Under the pieces are notes generated by a model. The model was not told the origin of the DNA. It was given only the letters and a program-made list of their open reading frames with translations, and ran no database searches. Source: Aestuariibius violaceus (GTDB lineage Bacteria > Pseudomonadota > Alphaproteobacteria > Rhodobacterales > Rhodobacteraceae). Taken from it: 64,000 nucleotides of DNA. The DNA lies in NCBI RefSeq assembly GCF_040779325.2, contig NZ_JBFONT020000002.1, positions 124,001-188,000 of the forward strand, written 5' to 3'. Positions 17,022-24,674 of the stretch are shown in pieces. The first letter of the stretch is position 1. Each line of letters begins with the position of its first letter. Both the position numbers and the translations under genes were made by a program.

Positions 17022-18185
17022 ATGTTCACTTCCTCGATGTCATTCGATCTGGGCGAGGACGTGAATGCCCTGCGCGACATGGTCCATCGCTGGGCGCAGG
17101 AGCGCGTGAAGCCGATCGCGGCAGAGGTCGACCGGTCGAACGAATTTCCCTCGGACCTGTGGCAGGAGATGGGGGAGCTGGGCCTTCTCGGGATCACCGT
17201 GCCGGAAGAGGAGGGCGGCGCCGGGATGGGGTACCTCGCCCATACGGTCGCGGTGGAGGAGATCGCGCGGGCCTCTGCCTCGGTCTCGCTCAGCTACGGG
17301 GCGCATTCGAACCTCTGCGTCAACCAGATCGCGTTGAACGGCGATGCGGACCAGAAGGCGCGGTATCTGCCGAAGCTCTGTTCGGGCGAGCATGTGGGCG
17401 CGCTTGCGATGTCGGAGGCCGGGTCGGGGTCGGACGTGGTGTCGATGAAGCTGCAGGCCGAGAAGCGGAACGACCATTACCGGCTGAACGGGACGAAATA
17501 CTGGATCACCAACGGACCGGATGCGGATGTGCTGGTGGTCTACGCCAAGACCGATCCCGATGCGGGGTCGAAGGGGATCACGGCGTTTCTGATCGAGAAG
17601 ACGTTCGCCGGGTTTTCGACCTCGCCGCATTTCGACAAGCTGGGGATGCGCGGGTCGAACACGGCGGAGTTGGTCTTCGAGGACGTGCGGGTGCCGTTCG
17701 AGAATGTGCTGGGTGAGGAGGGCCGCGGCGTTCAGGTGCTGATGTCGGGCCTCGATTACGAGCGGGTGGTTTTGGCCGGGATTGGCCTCGGGATCATGGC
17801 AGCCTGCCTGGACGAGATCATGCCCTATCTGGCCGAGCGCAAGCAGTTCGGAAAGCCCATCGGGTCGTTCCAGCTGATGCAGGCGAAGATCGCCGATATG
17901 TACACGGCGATGAACTCGGCCCGCGCTTACGTCTATGAGGTCGCCAAGGCCTGTGACCGGGGCGAGGTGACGCGGCAGGATGCGGCGGCCTGCGTGCTTT
18001 ATTCTTCCGAGGAGGCGATGAAGCAGGCCCATCAGGCGGTGCAGGCGATGGGCGGGGCGGGCTTCATGAACGAGACGCCGGTGTCGCGCCTGTTCCGGGA
18101 CGCCAAGCTGATGGAGATCGGGGCGGGGACGAGCGAGATCCGCCGGATGCTGGTGGGCCGCGAGCTGATGGGGGCGATGGGGTGA
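17022..18185 (+). CDS. ivd: Isovaleryl-CoA dehydrogenase
   Basis: A 387-residue FAD enzyme that oxidises isovaleryl-CoA to 3-methylcrotonyl-CoA in leucine degradation, passing electrons to ETF. It carries AMSEAGSGSDV and KYWITNGPDAD of acyl-CoA dehydrogenases, and the C-terminal RDAKLMEIGAGTSEIRR. The catalytic base sits at Glu247 in LDYERVV, the position characteristic of isovaleryl-CoA dehydrogenase rather than the C-terminal Glu of other family members. The downstream carboxylase genes mccB and mccA confirm the pathway. It starts 16 bp after a strong operator, with a purine-rich RBS, and its stop overlaps the next gene's GTG. Confidence 0.93.
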   Translation: MFTSSMSFDLGEDVNALRDMVHRWAQERVKPIAAEVDRSNEFPSDLWQEMGELGLLGITVPEEEGGAGMGYLAHTVAVEEIARASASVSLSYGAHSNLCVNQIALNGDADQKARYLPKLCSGEHVGALAMSEAGSGSDVVSMKLQAEKRNDHYRLNGTKYWITNGPDADVLVVYAKTDPDAGSKGITAFLIEKTFAGFSTSPHFDKLGMRGSNTAELVFEDVRVPFENVLGEEGRGVQVLMSGLDYERVVLAGIGLGIMAACLDEIMPYLAERKQFGKPIGSFQLMQAKIADMYTAMNSARAYVYEVAKACDRGEVTRQDAAACVLYSSEEAMKQAHQAVQAMGGAGFMNETPVSRLFRDAKLMEIGAGTSEIRRMLVGRELMGAMG

Positions 18186-18679
18186 GGGGTGTCGCCCTTC
18201 TTCTTTGCCTGCCCATACCTGGCCTCGCGAGCGCGCAGTCTGACTTACCGTTCGACATCGCTCCGACGGCAGAGTGTGTGAATGCGGCTGCACCGGGTAA
18301 GGGGAGCGATTGCATCGGAGAGGCCACATCAGTCTGCATGGCCCTGGCTGAGCCGCAGAACACAGCAACCTCTGTGAATTGCGCCGTCAGTGAATACGAA
18401 TGGTGGCAAGAGGCGTTCGAGACGACATCTGCTCGTCTGACGGAGGAACTTGCTGCGGATGATGTGCGAGACGAGTTTCTAGGAGCTGACCGCGCCCCGC
18501 TCCTCCAAGTGGAAGCGGATGCCTTTGTCGCCTGGCGTGAGGCCACCTGCGACGTCGTCGAGGCGGAGGCCAGGGGTGGGACGCTGGGCGGAGTCCTCAA
18601 GGCGAATTGTTTGCTCGAGATGACGGCGGAATATGTTTTGGACCTGTCGGCGCGACTGATCGCGCTTCGGAGGCAATGA
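18182..18679 (+). CDS. LprI-like (DUF1311) secreted protein, paralog 1
   Basis: A 165-residue periplasmic protein with a signal peptide ending at about LASAQS. The body has the LprI/DUF1311 features: conserved Cys residues, a WWQEAF helix, a late WREATCDVVEAEARGG motif and a terminal ML/CLLEMTAEYVLDL helix. Family members include lysozyme inhibitors (LprI, PliX-like); function here is unproven. It uses a GTG start that overlaps the ivd stop (GTGA), so translation is coupled. Three diverged paralogs follow within 3.3 kb. Confidence 0.8.
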   Translation: MRGVALLLCLPIPGLASAQSDLPFDIAPTAECVNAAAPGKGSDCIGEATSVCMALAEPQNTATSVNCAVSEYEWWQEAFETTSARLTEELAADDVRDEFLGADRAPLLQVEADAFVAWREATCDVVEAEARGGTLGGVLKANCLLEMTAEYVLDLSARLIALRRQ

Positions 18680-18837
18680 TGGGTAAGTTAGCCACATTCT
18701 TCGAAGCGCCAAAGACACCTCTCGTCGGCTTGGAGTGGCGCCGTCTTACCGTCGCTCTAGAATCGGATCGTCACCGCGCGTATCGACGTGGTGGCCGGAT
18801 GCTGGCGGGGCGCGAGCTGATGGGGGTGATGGGGTGA
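18676..18837 (+). pseudogene. 53-residue open frame ending in a copy of the ivd C-terminus
   Basis: An open frame from ATG 18676 (overlapping the stop of paralog 1) to 18837. Its last residues MLAGRELMGVMG nearly repeat the ivd end MLVGRELMGAMG. The rest has no recognisable fold. It most likely is the debris of a tandem duplication rather than a functional gene, but it still provides the translated frame whose stop overlaps the next GTG. Confidence 0.55.
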
Positions 18838-18838
18838 G
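18795..18838 (+). repeat. 44-bp copy of the ivd 3' end and start junction
   Basis: 18795-18838 matches 18143-18186 at 41 of 44 positions, covering the last codons of ivd, its stop and the overlapping GTG of the following LprI-like gene. The two copies lie 652 bp apart. Confidence 0.9.
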
Positions 18839-19367
18839 ACCTCTGGCGCTTGGTTTGGCCTTTCTGGCGGCGCCTGTGCTGGCGGATGCGGTCGAGGCTG
18901 AGAAAGAGGCCTATACCCGCGACCGGGCTGCACTGGAGGCCTGCACCGATGCGGCGGCGGACTTCGAGAGTTTCATGGCCTGCACGCGGACAACTGTCGA
19001 GGCGTGCCGCGAGCGGCGCCCCGATGGCCGGTCAAATGCCGGTGGGACCGCGTGCCTTTACGACGAGCTCCGGATCTGGACGGAGCTCTACCAGCAGGAG
19101 GTCGCCGGGATCCTGCGCTGGGCGCAGGACTTCGATTCCGATGCGTCTCGCCTTCGGGCCAGCTGGGGCAGGGCGCATGAGACCGTGCTGCGGGCGGAGG
19201 TCTCATGGGCGGAGTACGTTCGTGATCAGTGCAATATGGAGAATGTGGGCTATGCGGCGGGGACGGCAGCGGCATCGGGGCAGGCGGCCTGCAGGCTGCG
19301 CCTTCATGCGGAGCGGGTGTTCCATCTGAGATCGCTGGACGACTTGCGTCCGCGCGATGAGCGATGA
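18834..19367 (+). CDS. LprI-like (DUF1311) secreted protein, paralog 2
   Basis: A 177-residue protein starting at GTG 18834 (VRPLALGLAFLAAPVLADA is the signal peptide). The mature part is helical and keeps family marks: paired Cys residues, RIWTELYQQEV, VSWAEYVRDQCNME and a terminal CRLRLHAERVFHL helix. It is the most diverged of the four. The GTG sits in the duplicated ivd junction, so the gene start was copied together with its coupled context. Role likely periplasmic; inhibitor activity is only inferred from the family. Confidence 0.75.
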   Translation: MRPLALGLAFLAAPVLADAVEAEKEAYTRDRAALEACTDAAADFESFMACTRTTVEACRERRPDGRSNAGGTACLYDELRIWTELYQQEVAGILRWAQDFDSDASRLRASWGRAHETVLRAEVSWAEYVRDQCNMENVGYAAGTAAASGQAACRLRLHAERVFHLRSLDDLRPRDER

Positions 19368-19416
19368 CCGAACGGCGGTCGGCGGTCGGCGGCATGCGGA
19401 TAGGAGGATTGGACAG

Positions 19417-19905
19417 TTGAGACGTGGCTTCATCTTTCTTTTCAGCGCTTTGGCGGCCCCTCTGGCGGCGCAGGAGATCGACTTTGACATCGCGCCCGTC
19501 GAAGCCTGTCTGCTGGAGGCGCCGGACAAGCGCAGTTGCGTCGGGCTTGCGGCGGAAACCTGTGCGGAGACGCCGGATGGCGGCACGACTGTCGGGCTTG
19601 GGTTCTGCTATGGCCGGGAGCTCGATTGGTGGGATGCGCGGCTGAACGTGGCCTATCAGGACCTGCTGGCCCAGAAGCGGGAGCTCGATGCCGAGATGGA
19701 AGAGATCGGGGCGACGGTGCCGTCGCAGGCCGATGCGTTGCAGGCCATGCAGCGGGCCTGGATCGCCTATCGCGACGCGACCTGCGATTATGAGCGGTCG
19801 CTTTGGGGTGGCGGGACCGGCGGAGGGCCGGCGACCTCGGCCTGCCTGATGCGCGAGACGGGGGAGCAGGCGCTGTATCTCGAAGCGGGGCTCGAGCAGC
19901 GGTAA
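19417..19905 (+). CDS. LprI-like (DUF1311) secreted protein, paralog 3
   Basis: A 162-residue protein. The start is taken as TTG 19417, with TAGGAGGA 8 bp upstream and a normal signal peptide (RRGFIFLFSALAAPLAAQ); an ATG at 19357 would add an atypical Arg-rich leader. The mature part is the clearest family member: FDIAPVEACLLEAPDK, ELDWWDARLN, AWIAYRDATCDYE and ACLMRETGEQALYL. It shares FDIAP and overall layout with paralog 1. Its stop overlaps the ATG of the DUF1622 gene (TAATG). Confidence 0.82.
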   Translation: MRRGFIFLFSALAAPLAAQEIDFDIAPVEACLLEAPDKRSCVGLAAETCAETPDGGTTVGLGFCYGRELDWWDARLNVAYQDLLAQKRELDAEMEEIGATVPSQADALQAMQRAWIAYRDATCDYERSLWGGGTGGGPATSACLMRETGEQALYLEAGLEQR

Positions 19906-20300
19906 TGGGCTCTCTCGTCGAATTCGAAAGCCAGAACGGCTTTCTCCACAGCCGGTTACCCGGCCTTCTTCACGTGCTCGAATGGGCGGCCGTCGTCGTC
20001 GATGTGGCGGCGATCCTCGTGATGCTGGTCGGCGCCGTGCGGTTCGTGATCGGGTTCGGGCTGGCCGAGATCGCGCGGGACAACCTGGTGCGCGTCCGCA
20101 AGATCAATGCGGAGCGGATCGAGCTGGGGCGGTACATTCTGGCGGGGCTGGAGCTGTTTATCGTGTCCGACATCATCCACACGGCCCTGTCGCTGAGGCT
20201 GTCGGATCTGATCTTCCTGGGGCTTCTGGTGCTGATCCGGTCGCTGATCAGCTATTTCCTGGGGCGGGAATTGAAGGAAGTGCGGGAGGAGATGGTGTGA
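19905..20300 (+). CDS. DUF1622 family inner-membrane protein
   Basis: A 131-residue protein with three hydrophobic helices (about 20-48, 77-95 and 100-120) and the DUF1622 pattern ERIELGRYILAGLELFIVSDIIHT. Function of the family is unknown. It is coupled to the LprI paralog upstream (TAATG overlap) and to the flavodoxin-fold gene downstream (GTGA overlap), so it is firmly part of this operon. Confidence 0.85.
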   Translation: MGSLVEFESQNGFLHSRLPGLLHVLEWAAVVVDVAAILVMLVGAVRFVIGFGLAEIARDNLVRVRKINAERIELGRYILAGLELFIVSDIIHTALSLRLSDLIFLGLLVLIRSLISYFLGRELKEVREEMV

Positions 20301-21010
20301 GTTTCGAGGGTCTGAAAGCGCTCTACGTCAACACGTCGCTTAAGCGGCAAGCCTCTGAGAGCCATACGAAATTACTGATGAACGCGTCTTCCGCGATCAT
20401 GGAGAAGAACGGAGTGGCGGTGGAGCATGTGCATCTGCTCGACCACCGGGTCCCGCCGGGGGTCTATCCGGACATGACCGAACATGGCTGGGCGCGCGAC
20501 GACTGGCCGATGCTGTGGGAGAAGGTGCTGGCAACGGATATCCTGGTGATCGGGACGCCCTTGTGGCTGGGCGAGGAAAGCTCGGTCTGCCGGGTCCTGA
20601 TCGAGCGGCTTTACGGGATGGGTGGTGAGCTAAACGACCGGGGGCAATCGGTTTTCTACGGGAAAACAGGCGGTTGCGTGATCACCGGGAACGAGGACGG
20701 GATCAAGCATGCGGCGATGACGATTGGCTTCGCTCTGAGCCATCTGGGCTTTACGATCCCGCCCCAGGCCGATTGCGGCTGGATCGGAGAGGCCGGGCCG
20801 GGGCCGTCCTATGGCGACGAGGTGGAGGGCGCGCCGGCCGGGTTCGACAACGAGTTCACCAATCGGAACCTGACGATCATGACGTGGAACCTGATGCACT
20901 TGGCGGCGATGCTGAAGGCAGCGGGCGGCTATCCGAGCGAGGGCAATGACCGCCGCGGCTGGAAGGCCGGGTGCCGGTATGATTACGAGAACCCGGAGTA
21001 TCGGGCGTGA
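20297..21010 (+). CDS. Flavodoxin-fold NADPH-dependent FMN reductase-like protein
   Basis: A 237-residue cytoplasmic protein starting at GTG 20297, which overlaps the DUF1622 stop. It has an N-terminal flavodoxin-like core: LKALYVNTSLKRQASESHT (phosphate loop), TDILVIGTPLWLGEESS (flavin-binding loop, about 75-91) and KTGGCVITGNEDG (about 125-137). It probably binds FMN and reduces quinones or other small molecules. The C-terminal ~60 residues are rich in aromatic and polar residues and may bind substrate. Its stop overlaps the GTG of LprI paralog 4. Confidence 0.82.
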   Translation: MSFEGLKALYVNTSLKRQASESHTKLLMNASSAIMEKNGVAVEHVHLLDHRVPPGVYPDMTEHGWARDDWPMLWEKVLATDILVIGTPLWLGEESSVCRVLIERLYGMGGELNDRGQSVFYGKTGGCVITGNEDGIKHAAMTIGFALSHLGFTIPPQADCGWIGEAGPGPSYGDEVEGAPAGFDNEFTNRNLTIMTWNLMHLAAMLKAAGGYPSEGNDRRGWKAGCRYDYENPEYRA

Positions 21011-21504
21011 GGGCGGTTTTCCTCCTTGCCATCCTGGCCTCGCCACTTGCGGCGGAGGACATCGTTTTCGACGGGATGATCGCGATGCGGTGCTGGGAGG
21101 GCAGCGGCGTCGATTGCGCCGGGCTGGCGGCGAGGAGATGCATTGAAGAAAGCCCCGAGGGACTTGGCACGGCGTTGTATTCGCTGTGTTTTTACCGGGA
21201 AGCCGAGATCTGGGAGAAGCAGGTCGAGATCGAGATGGCCGCCCTGACGGAGCAGGCTTCGGAAGACGATACGGCCAATGCGGAATACTATGACACCTCG
21301 ACTTTGCCGGGATCCCAGGTGCTGGCGCTTGAGGAGATGCAGGCCGCTTGGGAAGGGTTTCGCGGGGCGCGGTGCGATGCCGTCGCGGCGGAATGGGCCG
21401 GAGGGACGGGCCGACAACCGGCGCGGGCGGAGTGCATCATGAGGATGACGGCGCAGCAGGCGCTTTACTTGGCGCGGATGCCCGAAAACAGGATTGCCCA
21501 ATGA
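21007..21504 (+). CDS. LprI-like (DUF1311) secreted protein, paralog 4
   Basis: A 165-residue protein with a short signal peptide (MRAVFLLAILASPLAAED) starting at GTG 21007, coupled to the upstream stop. Family marks are present: CWEGSGVDCAGLAARRC, EAEIWEKQVE, AAWEGFRGARCDA and ECIMRMTAQQALYL. It is closest to paralog 3 in its C-terminal half. It directly precedes mccB with a 49-bp gap. Confidence 0.8.
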   Translation: MRAVFLLAILASPLAAEDIVFDGMIAMRCWEGSGVDCAGLAARRCIEESPEGLGTALYSLCFYREAEIWEKQVEIEMAALTEQASEDDTANAEYYDTSTLPGSQVLALEEMQAAWEGFRGARCDAVAAEWAGGTGRQPARAECIMRMTAQQALYLARMPENRIAQ

Positions 21505-21553
21505 CCAAAGTGGCTTGCCTTGGATATCTCATGTCTTCTCGGGGGCGTTGTTC

Positions 21554-23140
21554 ATGAAGATCGGGTCTGTTGCGGCGCCGGGGGAGCACCGTGCGGTGCA
21601 TTTGGACTTTCTTAGGAAAGTCGAGGAAGCGGCGCGGTTTGCGGCGGCCGGTGGCGGGGAGAAAGCGCGGGCGCGGCATACCTCGCGGGGGAAATTGTTG
21701 CCTCGGGAGCGGGTGGCGCGGCTGCTTGACGTAAGTTCTCCTTTCCTGGAGGTCGGCGCGACGGCCGGCTGGGGGATGTATGACGATGACGCCCCGTGCG
21801 GCGGCGTGATCGCCGGGGTGGGCCGCGTGTCGGGGCGCGACGTGATGGTCGTGTGCAACGATGCGACGGTGAAGGGCGGCACTTATTACCCGATCACCGT
21901 CAAGAAACACCTGCGCGCACAGGAGATCGCCGAGCAATGCGGGTTGCCCTGCGTCTACCTTGTCGACAGCGGCGGGGCGAACCTGCCGAACCAGGACGAG
22001 GTCTTCCCCGATCGCGACCATTTCGGGCGGATCTTCTACAATCAGGCGCGGATGAGCGCGCAGGGCCTCGCGCAGATCGCGGTCGTCATGGGCTCCTGCA
22101 CCGCTGGCGGCGCTTATGTGCCCGCGATGTCGGACGTGTCGATCATCGTGAAGGAGCAGGGGACGATCTTCCTCGCCGGGCCGCCCTTGGTGAAGGCGGC
22201 GACGGGCGAGGTCGTCAGCGCCGAGGAGCTGGGCGGGGGTGACGTGCATACGCGGCTGTCCGGCGTCGCCGATTATCTGGCCGAGGACGACGCCCATGCG
22301 CTGGCGCTGGCGCGGCAGGCGGTGGCGTCATTGTCGGGCGGTAACACATTGGGAGCACTCAAGGATCCTGTGCCGCCCGCCTTTGACCCGGAGAGCTTGT
22401 TCGACGTCGTGCCCGGCGACCTGAAGACGCCCTATGACGTGCGCGAGGTGATCGCGCGGGTTGTCGATGGCTCGGAGTTCGACGAGTTCAAGGCGCGGTT
22501 CGGGGAGACTCTGGTCTGCGGCTTTACCCATATCGAGGGGCTGCCGGTGGGGATCGTGGCCAACAATGGCGTGCTGTTTTCCGAGTCGGCGCAGAAGGGG
22601 GCGCATTTCGTCGAGCTCTGCTCGCAACGGAAGGTGCCACTGCTGTTTCTGCAGAACATCACCGGGTTCATGGTGGGCCGCAAATACGAGAACGAGGGGA
22701 TCGCGCGGCACGGGGCCAAGATGGTGACGGCGGTCGCGACGACGGCGGTGCCAAAGGTGACGGTGGTGATCGGCGGATCGTTCGGCGCCGGAAATTACGG
22801 CATGTCCGGAAGAGCTTATTCGCCGAACTTCATGTGGTCCTGGCCGAATTCGCGGATCTCGGTGATGGGGGGCGAGCAGGCGGCGGGCGTGCTGGCCACC
22901 GTCAAGCGCGAGGCGTTGGAGCGGCAGGGCATGGAGTGGGTGACGGAGGAAGAGACGGCGTTCAAGCGCCCGATCCTCGAGCAGTTCGAGGCGCAGTCGG
23001 ACCCGCTTTATGCCTCCGCCCGGCTGTGGGATGACGGGATCATCGATCCGCGCAAGACGCGGGAGGTTGTGGCGCTGTCGCTGAGAGCATCGCTGAACCG
23101 CGAGATCGGAGAGACGCGGTTCGGCGTCTTCCGGATGTGA
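21554..23140 (+). CDS. mccB: Methylcrotonyl-CoA carboxylase, carboxyltransferase (beta) subunit
   Basis: A 528-residue enzyme subunit that transfers the carboxyl group from biotin to 3-methylcrotonyl-CoA in leucine degradation. It shows the carboxyltransferase repeats: YLVDSGGANLPNQDEVFPD (about 135-155, a stretch typical of MCC rather than propionyl-CoA carboxylase), GGAYVPAMSD, and in the C-terminal half GFMVGRKYENEGIARHGAKM, SFGAGNYGM and WPNSRISVMGGEQAA. The start MKIGSVAAPGEHRAVH at 21554 is preferred over an upstream ATG. The biotin subunit mccA lies 1.5 kb downstream. Confidence 0.92.
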   Translation: MKIGSVAAPGEHRAVHLDFLRKVEEAARFAAAGGGEKARARHTSRGKLLPRERVARLLDVSSPFLEVGATAGWGMYDDDAPCGGVIAGVGRVSGRDVMVVCNDATVKGGTYYPITVKKHLRAQEIAEQCGLPCVYLVDSGGANLPNQDEVFPDRDHFGRIFYNQARMSAQGLAQIAVVMGSCTAGGAYVPAMSDVSIIVKEQGTIFLAGPPLVKAATGEVVSAEELGGGDVHTRLSGVADYLAEDDAHALALARQAVASLSGGNTLGALKDPVPPAFDPESLFDVVPGDLKTPYDVREVIARVVDGSEFDEFKARFGETLVCGFTHIEGLPVGIVANNGVLFSESAQKGAHFVELCSQRKVPLLFLQNITGFMVGRKYENEGIARHGAKMVTAVATTAVPKVTVVIGGSFGAGNYGMSGRAYSPNFMWSWPNSRISVMGGEQAAGVLATVKREALERQGMEWVTEEETAFKRPILEQFEAQSDPLYASARLWDDGIIDPRKTREVVALSLRASLNREIGETRFGVFRM

Positions 23141-23186
23141 TGGGGTCGATCAAGAAAAACTTGTGTGAGAGGGGCGAGGTCCCCCG

Positions 23187-23230
23187 GTCGGCGTTCCGTC
23201 GGCGTTCTGTCGGACTCTTGTCGGACATGG
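23187..23230 (+). repeat. 11-bp tandem repeat array, copy C (four units)
   Basis: Units GTCGGCGTTCC, GTCGGCGTTCT, GTCGGACTCTT, GTCGGACATGG, in the 178-bp gap between mccB and the next gene. Confidence 0.85.
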
Positions 23231-23318
23231 TTTGCGGAAGTCCCTTGTTTCAAGGGGATATTCGCGAAAACCCATCGGCCGCCGCCTATAGGTCGGCCGG
23301 ACATATCGGTGACGGACG

Positions 23319-23759
23319 ATGAGTGTGCCGTGGGTCAGCGTCACCCCGGCAGAGGCCGCCGCGCATCCGAAAGGGCGGCCGGGGCTGGTGATCTACGCCA
23401 TCGCGCTCTGGCTCGCGGTGAGCGGGGCGTTCGATGTGCTCGCGCTGTTCGGCCCGGTCGGGTCGCTCTGGTTTCTGGTCTTCGGCGGGCTGTCCCTGGT
23501 CGCTGCCCTCGGGCTGGTGCTGGGCGCGCCCTGGGCGCTGGTTCTGTCGGTGCTGATGTGCGGGCGGTATCTGGTCGCCTCGATCGCGGAGCTGCGGATC
23601 TTCATGTTCGTCGATGCGGTGGAGGAGCAGGGGCTGGCGCTCTTGATCCTGGCGCAGGGGATCGTGGCGGTGGCGGCGGCGTTCCACCTGCTGGAGGGGG
23701 ACCGGCCGAACCTGATCTTCCGGCACCGGTATCGGGCCTATTCGGAGGCGGATGAATGA
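23319..23759 (+). CDS. Four-helix membrane protein, unknown function
   Basis: A 146-residue protein with about four transmembrane helices (near 24-42, 47-66, 70-88 and 104-122) and a positively charged C-terminus LIFRHRYRAYSEADE. No known motif is recognised. Its stop overlaps the ATG of the ASCH gene (GAATGA), so the two are coupled. It lies inside the mcc operon after a 178-bp gap and may belong to a later insertion. Confidence 0.7.
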   Translation: MSVPWVSVTPAEAAAHPKGRPGLVIYAIALWLAVSGAFDVLALFGPVGSLWFLVFGGLSLVAALGLVLGAPWALVLSVLMCGRYLVASIAELRIFMFVDAVEEQGLALLILAQGIVAVAAAFHLLEGDRPNLIFRHRYRAYSEADE

Positions 23760-24163
23760 CACTGGACGAGGTTCGCAAGCGGTATCCGGGGGCGGAGACG
23801 TTCAGCTTCGGGGACGGCCCGGAGATGTGCGCGTGGCTGCTGCAGCTGGTGCGCGAGGGGAAGAAGACGGCGACCTGCGGTGCGGCGCGGGATTTCGGCC
23901 CGGGCAAAGAGGCGATGCCGGTCGTGGGTCGGCGGGACATCGCTTTGGATTGGGACGGGCGGCCCGCGGTTGTCATCGAGACGGTCGAGGTCACGCGGCA
24001 GCGGTTCTGCGACGTGACGGAGGACTTCGCCCTGGCCGAGGGCGAGGGCTCTTATGAGGAGTGGCGGGATGAACACATCGCCTATTTCGGCCGCAATGGC
24101 GGGTTCGACCCGGAGATGGAGCTGATCTGCGAACGGTTCCGGCTGGTGGAGGATTTTGGGTGA
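23756..24163 (+). CDS. ASCH-domain protein
   Basis: A 135-residue protein with the ASCH fold (PUA-like, RNA-associated). The signature EMCAWLLQLVREGKKTATC (about 23-41) and WRDEHIAYFGRNGGFDP (about 103-119) are typical. Family members include a nucleoside amidohydrolase (YqfB) and putative RNA-binding or coactivator-like proteins; the exact activity here cannot be read. Translationally coupled to the membrane protein before it. Confidence 0.82.
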   Translation: MTLDEVRKRYPGAETFSFGDGPEMCAWLLQLVREGKKTATCGAARDFGPGKEAMPVVGRRDIALDWDGRPAVVIETVEVTRQRFCDVTEDFALAEGEGSYEEWRDEHIAYFGRNGGFDPEMELICERFRLVEDFG

Positions 24164-24176
24164 GGGGGACGGCGCG

Positions 24177-24674
24177 ATGTGTCTAGGCGTTTATCTCGGG
24201 GCTGAAGTGCCGTTGGTGGCCGCGCACGGTGCTGCAGGCGATCTCGATTTTATCGAGAGCGACTGGACGCCACCTCCGCTTCAGAAAGTCAGCCATGTCT
24301 ATCGTGTGGGTCAGCGCGGTTCTAACGGCCGCGTCTACTGCAGTTGTTTGCTTCTTGAACACGTTGATTGGACGGAGCGCGGTCCGGTCTATCGGCCGGA
24401 TGACGACTTTTCAGAGGATCGGCCTGATCCGTTCGAAGACCTTCATGTCTGGAGCGAGGATCTATTGAAGAGAAGCTCTTCGGGATGGGTGGGCCTCGTC
24501 TGCGATGACGGAGGCGGTGAGCCGTCTGAATATACCTCAGAGGCCTATGAGCAGCGGTACCTGAACCTTGCTGACATTCGGCGTGGATCGATGATCTTCA
24601 GCGATCTGCACGGCGGATTTCCGGTTCGAAGTTACACTGTCATCAATCCTGTCTTGCCAACGAAGGCTCTGTAA
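24177..24674 (+). CDS. Conserved hypothetical protein beginning MCLGVYLG
   Basis: A 165-residue acidic protein without signal peptide or membrane segment. I recognise the N-terminal pattern MCLGVYLGAE from small uncharacterised bacterial proteins that share a Cys2 and a Cys-rich middle (CSCLLLEHVD here, about 58-67), but no function. Base composition is lower in GC than in the flanking mcc genes, suggesting transfer. Its stop overlaps the mccA start codon (TAATG). An in-frame GTG at 24156 could add seven residues. Confidence 0.6.
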   Translation: MCLGVYLGAEVPLVAAHGAAGDLDFIESDWTPPPLQKVSHVYRVGQRGSNGRVYCSCLLLEHVDWTERGPVYRPDDDFSEDRPDPFEDLHVWSEDLLKRSSSGWVGLVCDDGGGEPSEYTSEAYEQRYLNLADIRRGSMIFSDLHGGFPVRSYTVINPVLPTKAL

